NCBI GenBank assembly: GCA_902572945.1
Contig: CACGHU010000002.1
Span: 1-51,036 of the forward strand
DNA from: an uncultured Pelagibacteraceae bacterium
Lineage (GTDB): Bacteria > Pseudomonadota > Alphaproteobacteria > Pelagibacterales > Pelagibacteraceae
Direction of reading: 5' to 3'
DNA: 51,036 nt
This document shows, one piece after another, positions 1-10,523 of the stretch (position 1 is the first letter of the stretch; every line of letters begins with the position of its first letter). Under the pieces are notes generated by a model. That model searched no databases and was not told where the DNA came from. It saw only the letters and a list, made by a program, of their open reading frames with translations. A program made the translations under genes and the position numbers.

Positions 1-1
1 T

Positions 2-754
2 TTAAAAGCTCAATTTAATAACTTTCATTATAAAACAAATCATTTTTCTTTTACTAGAACTGAAAACCAAGTTCTAAAAATACTAGAGGACTGTAAAAAA
101 AGAGAAAAAATAATAATTTTATACACAATAGTTGATGATAAACTTAGTAATTTTTTAAACAACGAAGCTAAAAAAAATAATATTCCTTGCTTTAGTGTTT
201 TGGGAGATTTAATTAGCAGCTTCTCCGAATTACTTAACCAAAATGCACTAAATGTACCTAGCAGACAGCATATAATGAATGATGAGTACTATAAAAAAAT
301 TGATGCTATTCAATTTACAATGAACCACGACGACGGAAATGCAATAGAAGATGTAGAAAAATCTGACATTATACTTATCGGAGTTAGTAGAACTAGTAAG
401 ACACCAACCTCTATTTATTTAGCCAACAAAGGGTACAAGGTATCAAACATTCCCATTGTTAACAAAAACTCAATACCTGAAAATATTAAGAAAAATAAAT
501 TAAAAAAATGTATAATTGGTTTAATAGCAGAGCCCGAAAGGCTTGCAGAGATACGAAAAAATAGAATGACCAGCCTTAAAGAAACTGGTAATCAGAAATA
601 CACAAACTTAGAAAAAATTCAGCATGAAGTAGAAACTTCGAAAAATACTTTTCTAAAATTCAAGTGGCCCACGATTGATGTAAGTAGAAAATCTGTTGAA
701 GAAACAGCTGCCTCTGTGATTAAAATTTATGAAATAAATAGAAAAAATGCCTGA
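2..754 (+). CDS. ppsR: PEP synthase regulatory protein / kinase-pyrophosphorylase (DUF299 family), 5' truncated by window edge
   Basis: Open frame continues upstream of the listed ORF to the window edge (LKAQFNNFHYKTNHFFFTRTENQ...); contains IILIGVSRTSKTPTSIYLANKGYKVSNIPIV, typical of DUF299. Confidence 0.85.
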   Translation, partial: LKAQFNNFHYKTNHFSFTRTENQVLKILEDCKKREKIIILYTIVDDKLSNFLNNEAKKNNIPCFSVLGDLISSFSELLNQNALNVPSRQHIMNDEYYKKIDAIQFTMNHDDGNAIEDVEKSDIILIGVSRTSKTPTSIYLANKGYKVSNIPIVNKNSIPENIKKNKLKKCIIGLIAEPERLAEIRKNRMTSLKETGNQKYTNLEKIQHEVETSKNTFLKFKWPTIDVSRKSVEETAASVIKIYEINRKNA

Positions 755-1325
755 TATTGTTTTAGCCTCGAAAAGCATAGTAAGAAAAAATATACTGGAA
801 GAAAACAAAATTAGCTGCACAGTCAAACCATCTAACATTGACGAAGAACCAGTCAAAAATAGTCTATTAAAAGAAGGCGCTTCTCCAGAGGCAATTTCAA
901 AAAATTTAGCCGAATTAAAGGCAAATAAAATAAGCCAGAAGATGCACGAAAATTTAGTTTTAGGAGCCGACAGCGTCATAGATTTAAATGGTGAATTAAT
1001 ATCTAAACCTGAAAGTAGAGATGAAGCGTTAGAGATTTTAAAAAAACTAAATGGAAAAAAACACCATTTAATTAGTTCAGTGTGTATATCTAAAAATGGA
1101 TCGATGGTTTGGAATTACACAGATAAGGCGAAATTAACAATGAAAAAAATGTCGATAAATGAACTACAACAATATTTATCAAAAATTACTGATGAAGCTC
1201 TTTATTCTTATAATGTATATCAAATCGAAGGAGAGGGTAAAAATTTATTTACTGATATTGATGGAGATTTAGATACTATAATGGGTTTACCTATTAAAAA
1301 AATAAAAGACTTTTTAAAAAAATGA
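747..1325 (+). CDS. maf: Maf-like nucleotide pyrophosphatase
   Basis: N-terminal IVLASKSIVRKNIL and LGADSVIDLNG motifs; next to aroE/coaE. Confidence 0.88.
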   Translation: MPDIVLASKSIVRKNILEENKISCTVKPSNIDEEPVKNSLLKEGASPEAISKNLAELKANKISQKMHENLVLGADSVIDLNGELISKPESRDEALEILKKLNGKKHHLISSVCISKNGSMVWNYTDKAKLTMKKMSINELQQYLSKITDEALYSYNVYQIEGEGKNLFTDIDGDLDTIMGLPIKKIKDFLKK

Positions 1326-2119
1326 AAAAATATTTAGTAATAGGAAACCCAATCGAACATTCACTATCACCTAAACTCCACAATTACTGGCTTAAAGAAA
1401 ATAAGATAGACGCAGTATACGAAAGAAGAATGCTTACGGAAAATGATATTGAAAAAATTATTTCAAAATTAAGATCTGATGAACTGCATGGAGTAAATGT
1501 AACGGTACCATTCAAAAATGAAGTTGTTAAATATATGGATATTCTAACAAAAGAAGCAAATGAGACTAAATCTGTCAACACGATTTATTTAAAAGATAAG
1601 AAAATCGTAGGTCATAATACTGATATTGCCGGATTTGAGCTTGGCTTAAGATCTTACGGATACGATGTTAAAAAGAAAAATATTTTTATATTTGGAGCAG
1701 GAGGTGTTGTTCCATCAATCATAGTGGCGCTTAAAAAAATGGGGGCATCAAGAATATCATTATATAATAGAACTGTTTCAAAATCTGAAAAAATTCAGAA
1801 ATTATTTAGCGATATCGAAATTATTGATAAACAAAATGTCCCAAACGATATTGATATGTTAATAAATGCATCAAGTCTTGGAATAAATTTAACTGATAAA
1901 ATTGATTTAGATTATGGGAAAATTGGTTCAAATAAGTTTTACTACGACGTAATATATAATCCTTCAGAAACTTTTTTTTTAAAAGAAGCTAAAAAATTTG
2001 GAAATAAGATTGAGAATGGTAAAAAAATGTTTATTTATCAGGCACACCAAGCGTTTGCAATATGGCACAACGTATTTCCAAAAATAGATGAAGAAGTTGA
2101 AAAATTACTTGATATATGA
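1322..2119 (+). CDS. aroE: shikimate dehydrogenase
   Basis: VIGNPIEHSLSPKLHN, GVNVTVPFK, FGAGGVVPSII motifs. Confidence 0.93.
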   Translation: MKKYLVIGNPIEHSLSPKLHNYWLKENKIDAVYERRMLTENDIEKIISKLRSDELHGVNVTVPFKNEVVKYMDILTKEANETKSVNTIYLKDKKIVGHNTDIAGFELGLRSYGYDVKKKNIFIFGAGGVVPSIIVALKKMGASRISLYNRTVSKSEKIQKLFSDIEIIDKQNVPNDIDMLINASSLGINLTDKIDLDYGKIGSNKFYYDVIYNPSETFFLKEAKKFGNKIENGKKMFIYQAHQAFAIWHNVFPKIDEEVEKLLDI

Positions 2120-2694
2120 CGATTAGAATAGCTGTAGTAGGAGATATTGGGTCTGGAAAAACATTTATAGCCAAATTGTTTGGTTTTCCAGTTTTTAACG
2201 CAGATAATGAGGTAAAAGAAATTTATAAAAAAAATAGAATTGCTTATAAAAATCTAAAATTAAAATTACCAAAATATATATCTTCATTTCCAGTTAGCAA
2301 AATTGATATAGGCAATGCAATTAAAAATAACATAAACAACATCAAAAAAATTAATAGAATAATTCATCCAATTGTTAGAAAGAGAATGAGAAACTTTTTA
2401 AGAAAAAATAATAAAAAAAAGGCAGTAGTTTTAGATATACCTTTGTACTTTGAAAACAATTTAAATAATAAAAATGATATTGTGATTTTTATAAGTTCTA
2501 AAAAAAAATATATATCTAATGCATTAAAAAAAAGAAAAAAATCAAATATAAAATTGTTAAAAAAACTAAGTACATTACAAAAGTCTCTTGCCATAAAAAG
2601 AAAAAAATCTGATTATGTAATTGAAAATAACTTTAAAAGTGAAAATATAAAAAAAAAGGTAAATATTATTAAAGAAGAAATTTTTAGAAAATGA
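2116..2694 (+). CDS. coaE: dephospho-CoA kinase
   Basis: P-loop GDIGSGKTFIAKLFG, NADNEVKEIY, VLDIPLYFE; between aroE and dnaQ. Confidence 0.87.
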   Translation: MTIRIAVVGDIGSGKTFIAKLFGFPVFNADNEVKEIYKKNRIAYKNLKLKLPKYISSFPVSKIDIGNAIKNNINNIKKINRIIHPIVRKRMRNFLRKNNKKKAVVLDIPLYFENNLNNKNDIVIFISSKKKYISNALKKRKKSNIKLLKKLSTLQKSLAIKRKKSDYVIENNFKSENIKKKVNIIKEEIFRK

Positions 2695-3359
2695 AGGAAG
2701 TAATTTTAGATACCGAAACCACAGGTTTGGATGTTAAAGATGGTCACAGGATAGTTGAAATAGGATGTTTAGAGATAGATAATTTTGTCTTAACTTCAAA
2801 AAAATTTCATTGCTATTTAAACCCAGAAAGAAAAGTTTCGGAGCAAGCCTTTAAAGTTCATGGGTATACCGATACTTTTTTGGCTGCTCAGAAAAAATTT
2901 TCTGATGTAGTAGATGAATTTTTGGATTTTATAAAAGATAAAAAACTTGTTATTCATAACGCAAGTTTTGATCTTTCTCACCTAAATAATGAATTAGCAA
3001 TTTTAAGAAAAAATAAAATTAATTCTAAAAATGTTATAGATACGTTAGAACTAGCAAGAAAAAAATTTCCAGGTGCTCAAAATAGTCTTGACGCTTTATG
3101 CAAAAGATTCAAGATAGATAACTCCAGAAGAACAAAACATACTGCACTCATAGACTGTGAGTTACTCTCTAAAGTTTACATAAATTTAACTGGACAAAAA
3201 GAGCCCACCTTTGATCTTGAAGTAAGAGAAAATAATATTATGTCAGAAAGTGATAACAAAAAAATCAAATACTATAATAAAGTTGTAAAGCCAACAAAAG
3301 AGGAAGTAAAACTACACAAAAATTTTTTAAAAACAAATCTTAAAAAAAATTTTTTTTAA
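2691..3359 (+). CDS. dnaQ: DNA polymerase III epsilon subunit (3'-5' exonuclease)
   Basis: ILDTETTGLDVKDGHRIVEIG (ExoI), VIHNASFDLSHLN (ExoII), HTALIDCELLSKVY (ExoIII). Confidence 0.94.
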   Translation: MKEVILDTETTGLDVKDGHRIVEIGCLEIDNFVLTSKKFHCYLNPERKVSEQAFKVHGYTDTFLAAQKKFSDVVDEFLDFIKDKKLVIHNASFDLSHLNNELAILRKNKINSKNVIDTLELARKKFPGAQNSLDALCKRFKIDNSRRTKHTALIDCELLSKVYINLTGQKEPTFDLEVRENNIMSESDNKKIKYYNKVVKPTKEEVKLHKNFLKTNLKKNFF

Positions 3360-3778
3360 TTAAATTTCTCATTAAATAGTTTTGTAAAGTCAACTTTTTT
3401 TTCAAATTTTATACCTGGATAACCAGAGTCAGAAATCATATTAATTAATATTTTTTCAAGTTTTGGAAATATTTCATTTTGAACATCGCAAAGTATTATT
3501 TTTTGTAGATCCTTTTTTTCTTCAATATCTTCACTAATTTTTACAATTGAACTGTAAATTAACTCAAAATAAGATTTTTTTTCAACTTGTTTTTTATCTT
3601 GAAATTTTAAAGTTGTATTCACTTCTATTAATTTATTTTTTAAAGGTTTTGAGTTTATATCAATATCAAGTTCGTATTTTGAAATATTATCCTTAGTATA
3701 TAAAAAACTTTCTACATTAGGGGTCTCGCTAGAAAGATCTTTTATATATCCAGAAAGTATTTTGAATTTTTCACTCAT
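3356..3778 (-). CDS. secB: protein-export chaperone SecB
   Basis: YIKDLSSETPN, DIDINSKPL, C-terminal ISDSGYPGIKFEKKVDFTKLF; conserved position next to dnaQ. Confidence 0.88.
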   Translation of the reverse strand: MSEKFKILSGYIKDLSSETPNVESFLYTKDNISKYELDIDINSKPLKNKLIEVNTTLKFQDKKQVEKKSYFELIYSSIVKISEDIEEKKDLQKIILCDVQNEIFPKLEKILINMISDSGYPGIKFEKKVDFTKLFNEKFN

Positions 3779-4188
3779 TTCTTATCATCTATATCTTCGG
3801 ATTCACCCTCTATAAAGTCTTCATTTATTTTTTTTTTGTTTGAAATTTTAGATGAAAAATTATTCAATATAAGTTTACGTGTTAATGGGAAAATCATCAA
3901 AAAACCCATGAGATCGGTCGCAAAACCTGGTATGATTAATAATAAAGCTGCGAAAGCAAGAGCTGCGCCGGACACTATTTCATATATGGGTAACTCATTT
4001 TTCATTAATTGGTTCATGCCAGACTTAAGTGTATTAAATCCTTCATATCTTGCATAATAGATACCAATGATAGCTGTTAGAAATATGAGAGAAATTGTAT
4101 ATAAAGCTCCAATTTTACCACCTATCTCTATAAAAAGATAAATTTCTATTACAGGGATTAAAATTATAGTTAATAAAATCGCGTTCAT
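3775..4188 (-). CDS. fxsA: FxsA family membrane protein
   Basis: IEIYLFIEIGGKIGALYTI, YARYEGFNTL, LLIIPGFATDLMGFLMIFPLTR. Confidence 0.85.
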   Translation of the reverse strand: MNAILLTIILIPVIEIYLFIEIGGKIGALYTISLIFLTAIIGIYYARYEGFNTLKSGMNQLMKNELPIYEIVSGAALAFAALLLIIPGFATDLMGFLMIFPLTRKLILNNFSSKISNKKKINEDFIEGESEDIDDKK

Positions 4189-4234
4189 TTGTCTTTTAAT
4201 TAATTTGCTAGTTGAAATTAAATAACATAGTAAA

Positions 4235-4240
4235 TATTAT
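4235..4240 (+). promoter_or_regulatory. Sigma70-type promoter for the Tim44-like gene: TTGAAA (4212-4217) - 17 nt - TATTAT (4235-4240)
   Basis: Optimal spacing; only 6 nt separate the -10 hexamer from ATG 4247. Confidence 0.5.
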
Positions 4241-4246
4241 TGTACT

Positions 4247-4834
4247 ATGAATTATAGTTTCGAGTATATAGATATAATACTTTTAGCAATGATTGCAGGA
4301 TTTATTTTCTTGCGATTAAGAGGCATTCTTGGAAAAAAATCAGGTTTTGAGGATAAAATGTCTGCAAGTTTTGCGCATGACTTTCCATCTGAGACTGCTA
4401 AAAAACCTTTTAATGAAAAAACTTTTGATGAAAATGCAAAGAAAGATTTCTTATCTGGAGCGAAAATAGCATACGAAACAATTATAACGAGCTTTTCCTC
4501 AGGCAACTTAAAAGGTGTCAAACAACTTTTGGATAAAAAAGTATATGAGCAATTTGATGAAGCTATAAAAGCCCGTAATTCAAGTGGTCAAGTATCAGAA
4601 ACGACCTTCATAGGAATAAATTCAGCAGAGATTAAAAACCACAAAAACAAAAAAGGCTTTCTAGAAGTAACCGTAAGTTTTGTAAGTGAGATTATTTCAT
4701 GTGTAAAGGATAAGGATAACAAGATTTTATCAGGAGATCCAAAAAAAATTAAAAAAGTGTTTGATACTTGGACATTCTCTAAGGAAATTAATTCGACAAA
4801 TCCCAATTGGTTACTAGTTAGCACTGAAGCTTGA
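4247..4834 (+). CDS. Tim44/TimA-like domain protein
   Basis: N-terminal TM segment plus C-terminal Tim44-like domain (FLSGAKIAYETIITSFSSGNLKGVKQLLDKKVYEQFDEAI, TWTFSKEINSTNPNWLL); upstream of smr. Confidence 0.85.
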   Translation: MNYSFEYIDIILLAMIAGFIFLRLRGILGKKSGFEDKMSASFAHDFPSETAKKPFNEKTFDENAKKDFLSGAKIAYETIITSFSSGNLKGVKQLLDKKVYEQFDEAIKARNSSGQVSETTFIGINSAEIKNHKNKKGFLEVTVSFVSEIISCVKDKDNKILSGDPKKIKKVFDTWTFSKEINSTNPNWLLVSTEA

Positions 4835-5244
4835 AAAATAAAATTTCTGAAAAAGATAAGAAAGACTGGAAAGATTTTATAAAAAATAAAGATAAAGTTG
4901 AGGACAAAGATAACTTTTTAAAGCAAAATAATAATTATACAAATCATATGGAAATAGATTTACATGGTTATTCTTTGGAAGATGCCAACAAAAAAATATT
5001 TGAATTTATTAGTGAATGCTATGAAAAAAAAATTATATCAATTAATATTATTACAGGTAAAGGTTTAAGATCAAAAAATACTGAGGATCCATACTCATCT
5101 TTAGATTTAGGAATTTTAAAAAATTCAGTCCCAAATTTTATAAAAAATAATCCAGAATTAATGAATAAAATAAAATCAATAAATTTTGATGAGGTTGTGT
5201 CCAAAAGTAAAGGTAATTTTAATATTTACTTAAAGAAAAAATAA
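4831..5244 (+). CDS. Smr domain protein (TTG start overlapping the upstream stop)
   Basis: EIDLHGYSLEDANKKI and INIITGKGLRSK motifs. Confidence 0.85.
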   Translation: MKNKISEKDKKDWKDFIKNKDKVEDKDNFLKQNNNYTNHMEIDLHGYSLEDANKKIFEFISECYEKKIISINIITGKGLRSKNTEDPYSSLDLGILKNSVPNFIKNNPELMNKIKSINFDEVVSKSKGNFNIYLKKK

Positions 5245-5248
5245 TTTT

Positions 5249-5866
5249 ATGAAAAATTTTAAACCAAGAATAAAAGCTAGGTTGAGAAAAAGTAAAATTG
5301 ATATAAAAAAAAAACTTACAGTAGTAACAGAGAAGGCAAAAGTCGTAAAAAGTAAAGCTGATTTAAAAACAAATATTAAAAACTTTTTTGACTGGGTTAA
5401 GGGTGCTGAGCTAGTAGAATTAGAGAAATGCAATATTTCTGAGGATCCAGTTAGACCAGAATTAGATAATATATTTAGAACTAGTTACGGAAGAAAAATA
5501 TATGGTGTAAAATTTAAGGATGAAATTTATGCAGTTATGTGTTTTGCATTTACAGACGAGATACCCAAGTCCGTTGAAGAACTCGATTTGTTCAGTCAAG
5601 ATGCTTTTTTAAAAAATGTTCAAAGAGATCCAGATAAAGTTGGCAGAATAGCAATTGCTTATACGGTTTGGTCTAAGAAAAAAGGAGGTGGTAAACTTAT
5701 TGTAAAAGAGGTTTACAAAATGATAAAAAAATCAAATCATCTCAATAGATTAGTGACACTGTCACCTTTGACTGATATGGCGAGAAAATTTCACCTTAGA
5801 AATGGCGCGGTAGAATTACAAGTTAATGAAACAACCCAAAATTTTGAATATAAAGTTATAAAATAA
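5249..5866 (+). CDS. conserved protein with possible GNAT-like fold
   Basis: [29 protein letters not shown]... resembles the GNAT acetyl-CoA region; family not certain. Confidence 0.45.
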   Translation: MKNFKPRIKARLRKSKIDIKKKLTVVTEKAKVVKSKADLKTNIKNFFDWVKGAELVELEKCNISEDPVRPELDNIFRTSYGRKIYGVKFKDEIYAVMCFAFTDEIPKSVEELDLFSQDAFLKNVQRDPDKVGRIAIAYTVWSKKKGGGKLIVKEVYKMIKKSNHLNRLVTLSPLTDMARKFHLRNGAVELQVNETTQNFEYKVIK

Positions 5867-7223
5867 ACTTAGATAAATCAGTATCTTTAACTAATTCACC
5901 TAAATTTTTCTTGATATAATCAGAGTCTACAACAATTTTATCACCTGATCTGTCAGTAGCGGTAAAACTTATTTCATCCAGAACTCTCTCTATAATTGTA
6001 TGAAGTCTTCTTGCACCTATGTTTTCTACTGTTGAATTCACCTCTGTAGCGATGTTAGCTATAGTATCAATTCCATCATCAGAAAATTCTAAATCAACAT
6101 TTTCTGTTTTAAGTAATGCTTTATATTGTTTAATTAAACTGTTATCTGGCTCCTTTAAAATTTTTTTAAAATCTTCACTTGTTAAAGCCTCAAGCTCAAC
6201 TCTTATTGGTAAACGACCTTGTAGTTCTGGTAAAAGATCTGAGGGTTTTGCTAATTGGAATGCTCCAGAAGCAATGAAAAGAATATGGTCAGTTTTAATT
6301 GGTCCATATTTTGTGCTTACAGTTGTTCCTTCTATTAAAGGTAACAAATCTCTTTGAACTCCTTCTCTTGAAACGTCACCACCTACTCTGTCAGTTCTAG
6401 CTGAGATTTTATCAATTTCATCAAGGAATACTATGCCATTATTTTCAGTAGAATTTTTTGCAGATTTAATAATTTTATCTTGTTCAATCAATTTATCAGA
6501 TTCTTCATTAATTAAAATTTCATGAGACTCTTTTACTGTCATTTTTTTCTTTTTTGCTTTATTACCCATGCCTTTTCCAAGCATTTCACCAATATTTATC
6601 ATTCCAACATTTGCTCCAGGCATCCCAGGGATCTCAAATGATGGCATATTATTTGCTTCGTTCACTGCAATTTCAATTTCATTATCGTCTAAATCACCAT
6701 TTCTTAATCTTTTTCTAAAACTTTCTCTTGTTGCAACACTTGCTTTATTTCCAACTATTGCATCAAGTACTTTTTCTTCAGCTTGTTTTTGCGCTTGCGC
6801 GTAAACTTCTTTTCTTTTTTTAACCTTCTCCATAGCAATAGCTATTTCAAGTAAATCTCTTACTATTTGCTCAACGTCTCTACCGACGTAACCTACTTCA
6901 GTAAACCTTGTAGCTTCAACTTTTACAAATGGCGCCTCTGCAAGTTTTGATAATCGTCTTGATATTTCAGTTTTACCAACCCCAGTAGGTCCAATCATTA
7001 AAATATTTTTTGGCAAAACTTCATCTTTCATGTCACCTTTTAAAGCCTGTCTTCTCCACCTATTTCTTAGTGCAATAGCCACAGCTCTTTTAGCTTTATT
7101 TTGTCCAACAACAAATCTGTCTAATTCTGACACTATTTCTCTTGGAGAAAGTGAATTTACAAAAGATTCGTCCTGACTATTCTTATCTTTAGGAACCAAA
7201 GGTGTTACGTTGTTTTTTTCCAT
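5856..7223 (-). CDS. hslU: ATP-dependent protease ATPase subunit HslU
   Basis: [64 protein letters not shown](I)ERVLDEISF. Confidence 0.97.
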   Translation of the reverse strand: MEKNNVTPLVPKDKNSQDESFVNSLSPREIVSELDRFVVGQNKAKRAVAIALRNRWRRQALKGDMKDEVLPKNILMIGPTGVGKTEISRRLSKLAEAPFVKVEATRFTEVGYVGRDVEQIVRDLLEIAIAMEKVKKRKEVYAQAQKQAEEKVLDAIVGNKASVATRESFRKRLRNGDLDDNEIEIAVNEANNMPSFEIPGMPGANVGMINIGEMLGKGMGNKAKKKKMTVKESHEILINEESDKLIEQDKIIKSAKNSTENNGIVFLDEIDKISARTDRVGGDVSREGVQRDLLPLIEGTTVSTKYGPIKTDHILFIASGAFQLAKPSDLLPELQGRLPIRVELEALTSEDFKKILKEPDNSLIKQYKALLKTENVDLEFSDDGIDTIANIATEVNSTVENIGARRLHTIIERVLDEISFTATDRSGDKIVVDSDYIKKNLGELVKDTDLSKFIL

Positions 7224-7738
7224 TATATCTTTTCCATATTTATATTGTCATTTGTAAATACACATATTTCAGAAGCAACTTTGATTGCTTTTTTTGCAAT
7301 TTCCTCTGCTGACATGTCAGTATCCATTAATACTTTTGCTGATGCTAGAGCATAATTTCCACCTGATCCTATTCCAATAACATCACCTTCAGGTTCTAGA
7401 ACATCACCTGTTCCTGAAATAATAAAACTTTTTTCTTTATCACCAATAGCCATTAATGCTTCTAGTCTTCTTAAATATTTGTCCGTTCTCCAATCTTTTG
7501 CAAGTTCAACAGCAGCTCTAGTTAAATTCCCAGCATGTTTTTCTAATTTTGATTCTAATCTTTCAAATAATGTTAGTGCATCTGCTGTTGATCCAGCAAA
7601 TCCTGCGATCACATTTCTTTTCTCAATTTTTCTAACTTTGTTAGCTGTTCTCTTGATGACAGTATTTCCCATACTAACTTGTCCATCGCTAGCAACTACA
7701 ACGTCTTTATTTTTTCTTACTAATACTATTGTTGTCAT
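7223..7738 (-). CDS. hslV: ATP-dependent protease subunit HslV
   Basis: [61 protein letters not shown]. Confidence 0.97.
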   Translation of the reverse strand: MTTIVLVRKNKDVVVASDGQVSMGNTVIKRTANKVRKIEKRNVIAGFAGSTADALTLFERLESKLEKHAGNLTRAAVELAKDWRTDKYLRRLEALMAIGDKEKSFIISGTGDVLEPEGDVIGIGSGGNYALASAKVLMDTDMSAEEIAKKAIKVASEICVFTNDNINMEKI

Positions 7739-7745
7739 ACATGTT

Positions 7746-7773
7746 AGATGGACATTAATTTCTATAATTCAAG
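7746..7773 (-). promoter_or_regulatory. RpoH (sigma32)-type promoter upstream of hslVU
   Basis: Minus strand: CTTGAA (7773-7768) - 16 nt - CCATCT (7751-7746), followed by AACATGT and ATG; resembles CTTGAA...CCCCATNT. hslVU is a classic RpoH target. Confidence 0.55.
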
Positions 7774-7828
7774 TTCTTGATTACTTTTATTGATATAAGC
7801 AAATAATGAATATATACGTATTAAAATA

Positions 7829-8419
7829 ATGAAGAGAAAAGCTGATATTACTAGAAAAACAAAAGAAACGTCGATTAAGGTGGAAATTAATATCGATGGC
7901 AAAGGTCAATACAAAATTGACACAGGAATTGGTTTTCTCGACCACATGCTTGAGCAATTATCCAAACATTCATCAATTGATCTTAAAGTTAAAGCAAAAG
8001 GAGACACTCATATTGATTTACATCACACAACTGAGGACACAGGAATTGCTATAGGTGAATGCCTAAAAAAAGCATCAAAAAATTTTGTTGGTATTAAAAG
8101 ATATGCGCATGCCTTGTTACCCATGGATGAAACATTAACAAGGGTAGCAATTGATATGTCTAATAGACCATATCTTATTTGGAATGTTAAATTGAAGGTT
8201 GAAAAATTAGGTGAAATGGACACTGAGTTATTCAAAGAATGGTTTCAGGCATTTGCTCAATCTGCCGGAATAACTATGCACATTGAAAATATTTATGGTG
8301 ATAATAGTCACCACATAATCGAATCTTGTTATAAAGGACTTGCTAGATCATTAAGAGCAGCACTTGAATTAGATCCTAAAAACAAAAATACAGTGCCCTC
8401 TACAAAAGGTTCTTTGTAA
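7829..8419 (+). CDS. hisB: imidazoleglycerol-phosphate dehydratase
   Basis: [50 protein letters not shown]. Confidence 0.97.
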   Translation: MKRKADITRKTKETSIKVEINIDGKGQYKIDTGIGFLDHMLEQLSKHSSIDLKVKAKGDTHIDLHHTTEDTGIAIGECLKKASKNFVGIKRYAHALLPMDETLTRVAIDMSNRPYLIWNVKLKVEKLGEMDTELFKEWFQAFAQSAGITMHIENIYGDNSHHIIESCYKGLARSLRAALELDPKNKNTVPSTKGSL

Positions 8420-8430
8420 AAAAAGAATTA

Positions 8431-9057
8431 ATGAAAGTCACAATCGTTGATTATAGCTCGGGCAATATAAGCTCTGTAATAAACTCATTTAAAGAAGTTG
8501 CACAAAACAAAGCAACAATAGAAGTAACTTCAGACTTAAATAAAATTAAATCTTCTGATAAGATTGTTTTACCAGGACAAGGATCATTTAAAAGTTGTGT
8601 AGATGCTTTAAACAAAATTAGCGGTTTAAACGATACTTTAAATGAATTTGTTATAGTAAATAAAAAACCACTTCTAGGTATTTGTGTAGGGTTGCAAATG
8701 TTTGCTGATGTTGGTTATGAAGAAACTGAAACAAAAGGTCTAGGATGGATTTCAGGAAAAGTATCAAAAATAGACAATCAGAATGGCAAATTCAAACTTC
8801 CACACATAGGCTGGAACCAAATAAATATCTTGAAAGATAGTAAAATTTTTAAACAGGTAGAAAATAATTCACATATGTACTTTGTTCATAGTTATGAATT
8901 CATACCTAAAGATAATAAAGTAATTTCAGCCACTACTGATTATTCAACAAAAGTTGTTTGTTCAGTAGAGAAAGAGAATATATTTGGAACACAATTTCAC
9001 CCAGAAAAAAGTGATAAAACTGGATTAAAAATAATTAATAATTTTATAAATTTATAA
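8431..9057 (+). CDS. hisH: imidazole glycerol phosphate synthase subunit HisH
   Basis: IVDYSSGNISSV, LPGQGSF, LGICVGLQMF, GTQFHPEKS. Confidence 0.96.
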   Translation: MKVTIVDYSSGNISSVINSFKEVAQNKATIEVTSDLNKIKSSDKIVLPGQGSFKSCVDALNKISGLNDTLNEFVIVNKKPLLGICVGLQMFADVGYEETETKGLGWISGKVSKIDNQNGKFKLPHIGWNQINILKDSKIFKQVENNSHMYFVHSYEFIPKDNKVISATTDYSTKVVCSVEKENIFGTQFHPEKSDKTGLKIINNFINL

Positions 9058-9774
9058 ATGAAAATATTTCCAGCAATAGATATCAAAGATGGAAAATGTG
9101 TAAGACTTGTTAAAGGAGATTTTAAGAATAAAACAGAATATGAAATGTCCCCAATTGAACAGGCAGGAAAATATAAGGATCATGGATTTAAAAATTTACA
9201 TATAGTTGATTTAGATGGTGCTTTAACTGGTAAAACAGTAAATTTAGATATTATTCAAGATATAGTTGGTAAATTTAATTTAAAGATTGAAGTAGGTGGT
9301 GGTATCAGAAATCCTGAAAGTATACAAAAATATATCGATGTTGGAGTTGAGAAAGTAATTTTAGGAAGTGCTGCTATTAAAGATAAGAATTTTTTAAAAG
9401 AAACATGTGAAAAATTTCCAAATAAAATTGCTTTAGGTTTGGATGCTAAAGATAGTTATCTGTCGGTATCTGGATGGACAGAAAAATCTAATCAATTGAC
9501 TTTAGATTATTTAAAAGAAGTTAATGATTATGGAGTTAGTAGATTGATTTATACTGATATTAACAAAGATGGCATGAAACAAAGTCCAAATTTCGATGAA
9601 ACAGCAAAGGTTGCTGAGGTATCAAATTGTCCTGTGATTATATCTGGTGGGGTTTCCTCAATAGATGATATTAAAAAAGCAAAGGGTTTAAAAAATATTG
9701 AAGGTATAATAGTTGGTAAAGCTATTTATGATGGTGATATTAAATTAGAGGAACTTGTAAAAGAAGATGCTTAA
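9058..9774 (+). CDS. hisA: phosphoribosylformimino-5-aminoimidazole carboxamide ribotide isomerase HisA
   Basis: [27 protein letters not shown]-like, VIISGGVSS. Confidence 0.96.
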   Translation: MKIFPAIDIKDGKCVRLVKGDFKNKTEYEMSPIEQAGKYKDHGFKNLHIVDLDGALTGKTVNLDIIQDIVGKFNLKIEVGGGIRNPESIQKYIDVGVEKVILGSAAIKDKNFLKETCEKFPNKIALGLDAKDSYLSVSGWTEKSNQLTLDYLKEVNDYGVSRLIYTDINKDGMKQSPNFDETAKVAEVSNCPVIISGGVSSIDDIKKAKGLKNIEGIIVGKAIYDGDIKLEELVKEDA

Positions 9775-10522
9775 AAATAGAATAATTCCTTGTTTGGATG
9801 TAAAGAATGGTCGTGTTGTAAAAGGCATTAACTTTATTGATTTAAAAGATGCAGGAGATCCTGTTGAACAAGCTAAAATTTATAGCGAGGGTGGCGCTGA
9901 TGAAATTTGTTTTTTAGATATAACAGCCTCAAATGAAAATAGAGATACCATTTATGAGGTTGTAGAAAAAACTTCAAAGAAATGTTTTGTTCCTTTAACA
10001 GTGGGTGGAGGAGTAAGAGGTGTTGAAGATATTAGTAAACTACTTAACTGTGGCGCTGATAAAGTTTCAATAAACACAGCTGCGGTAAATGATAAGCAGG
10101 TTGTTGTTGATAGCTCAAAAAAATTTGGTTCTCAATGTATCGTTGTTGCAATAGATGCAAAAAAAAATGGAGATGTATGGGAGATTTATACTCATGGTGG
10201 TAGAAATAAAACGGGTATTGATGCAATAAAATTTGCAAAAGAAATGGAAAAAAGTGGTGCAGGGGAATTACTCGTAACATCAATGGATAGAGATGGTACA
10301 CAGGTCGGATATGATATTGATCTCATGTCCAAAATTACATCTGCTGTAAATATTCCCGTTATTGCTTCTGGTGGAGTTGGTACTTTAGATCATTTAGTGG
10401 ATGGTATTAAATTAGGAAATGCGAGTGCAGTGCTAGCAGCTTCAATCTTTCACTACGGTAAATATTCAGTAAAACAGGCAAAGGAATATTTGGATTCAAA
10501 GGGAATTCCAGTTAGAATTTAA
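9767..10522 (+). CDS. hisF: imidazole glycerol phosphate synthase subunit HisF
   Basis: [43 protein letters not shown]. Confidence 0.97.
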   Translation: MLKNRIIPCLDVKNGRVVKGINFIDLKDAGDPVEQAKIYSEGGADEICFLDITASNENRDTIYEVVEKTSKKCFVPLTVGGGVRGVEDISKLLNCGADKVSINTAAVNDKQVVVDSSKKFGSQCIVVAIDAKKNGDVWEIYTHGGRNKTGIDAIKFAKEMEKSGAGELLVTSMDRDGTQVGYDIDLMSKITSAVNIPVIASGGVGTLDHLVDGIKLGNASAVLAASIFHYGKYSVKQAKEYLDSKGIPVRI

Positions 10523-10523
10523 T

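Noticed and set aside
653-979. Minus-strand ORF of 108 aa
   Set aside because: Antisense to ppsR/maf, low-complexity Phe/Leu/Ser composition typical of antisense reading of Lys/Glu-rich genes.
3341-3360. A/T palindrome TTAAAAAAAATTTTTTTTAA at the dnaQ-secB junction as a bidirectional terminator
   Set aside because: It is coding (Lys/Phe codons) and has no GC-rich stem; not enough evidence for a terminator call.
6019-6357. Plus-strand ORF of 112 aa inside hslU
   Set aside because: Antisense to a highly conserved gene; no domain features.
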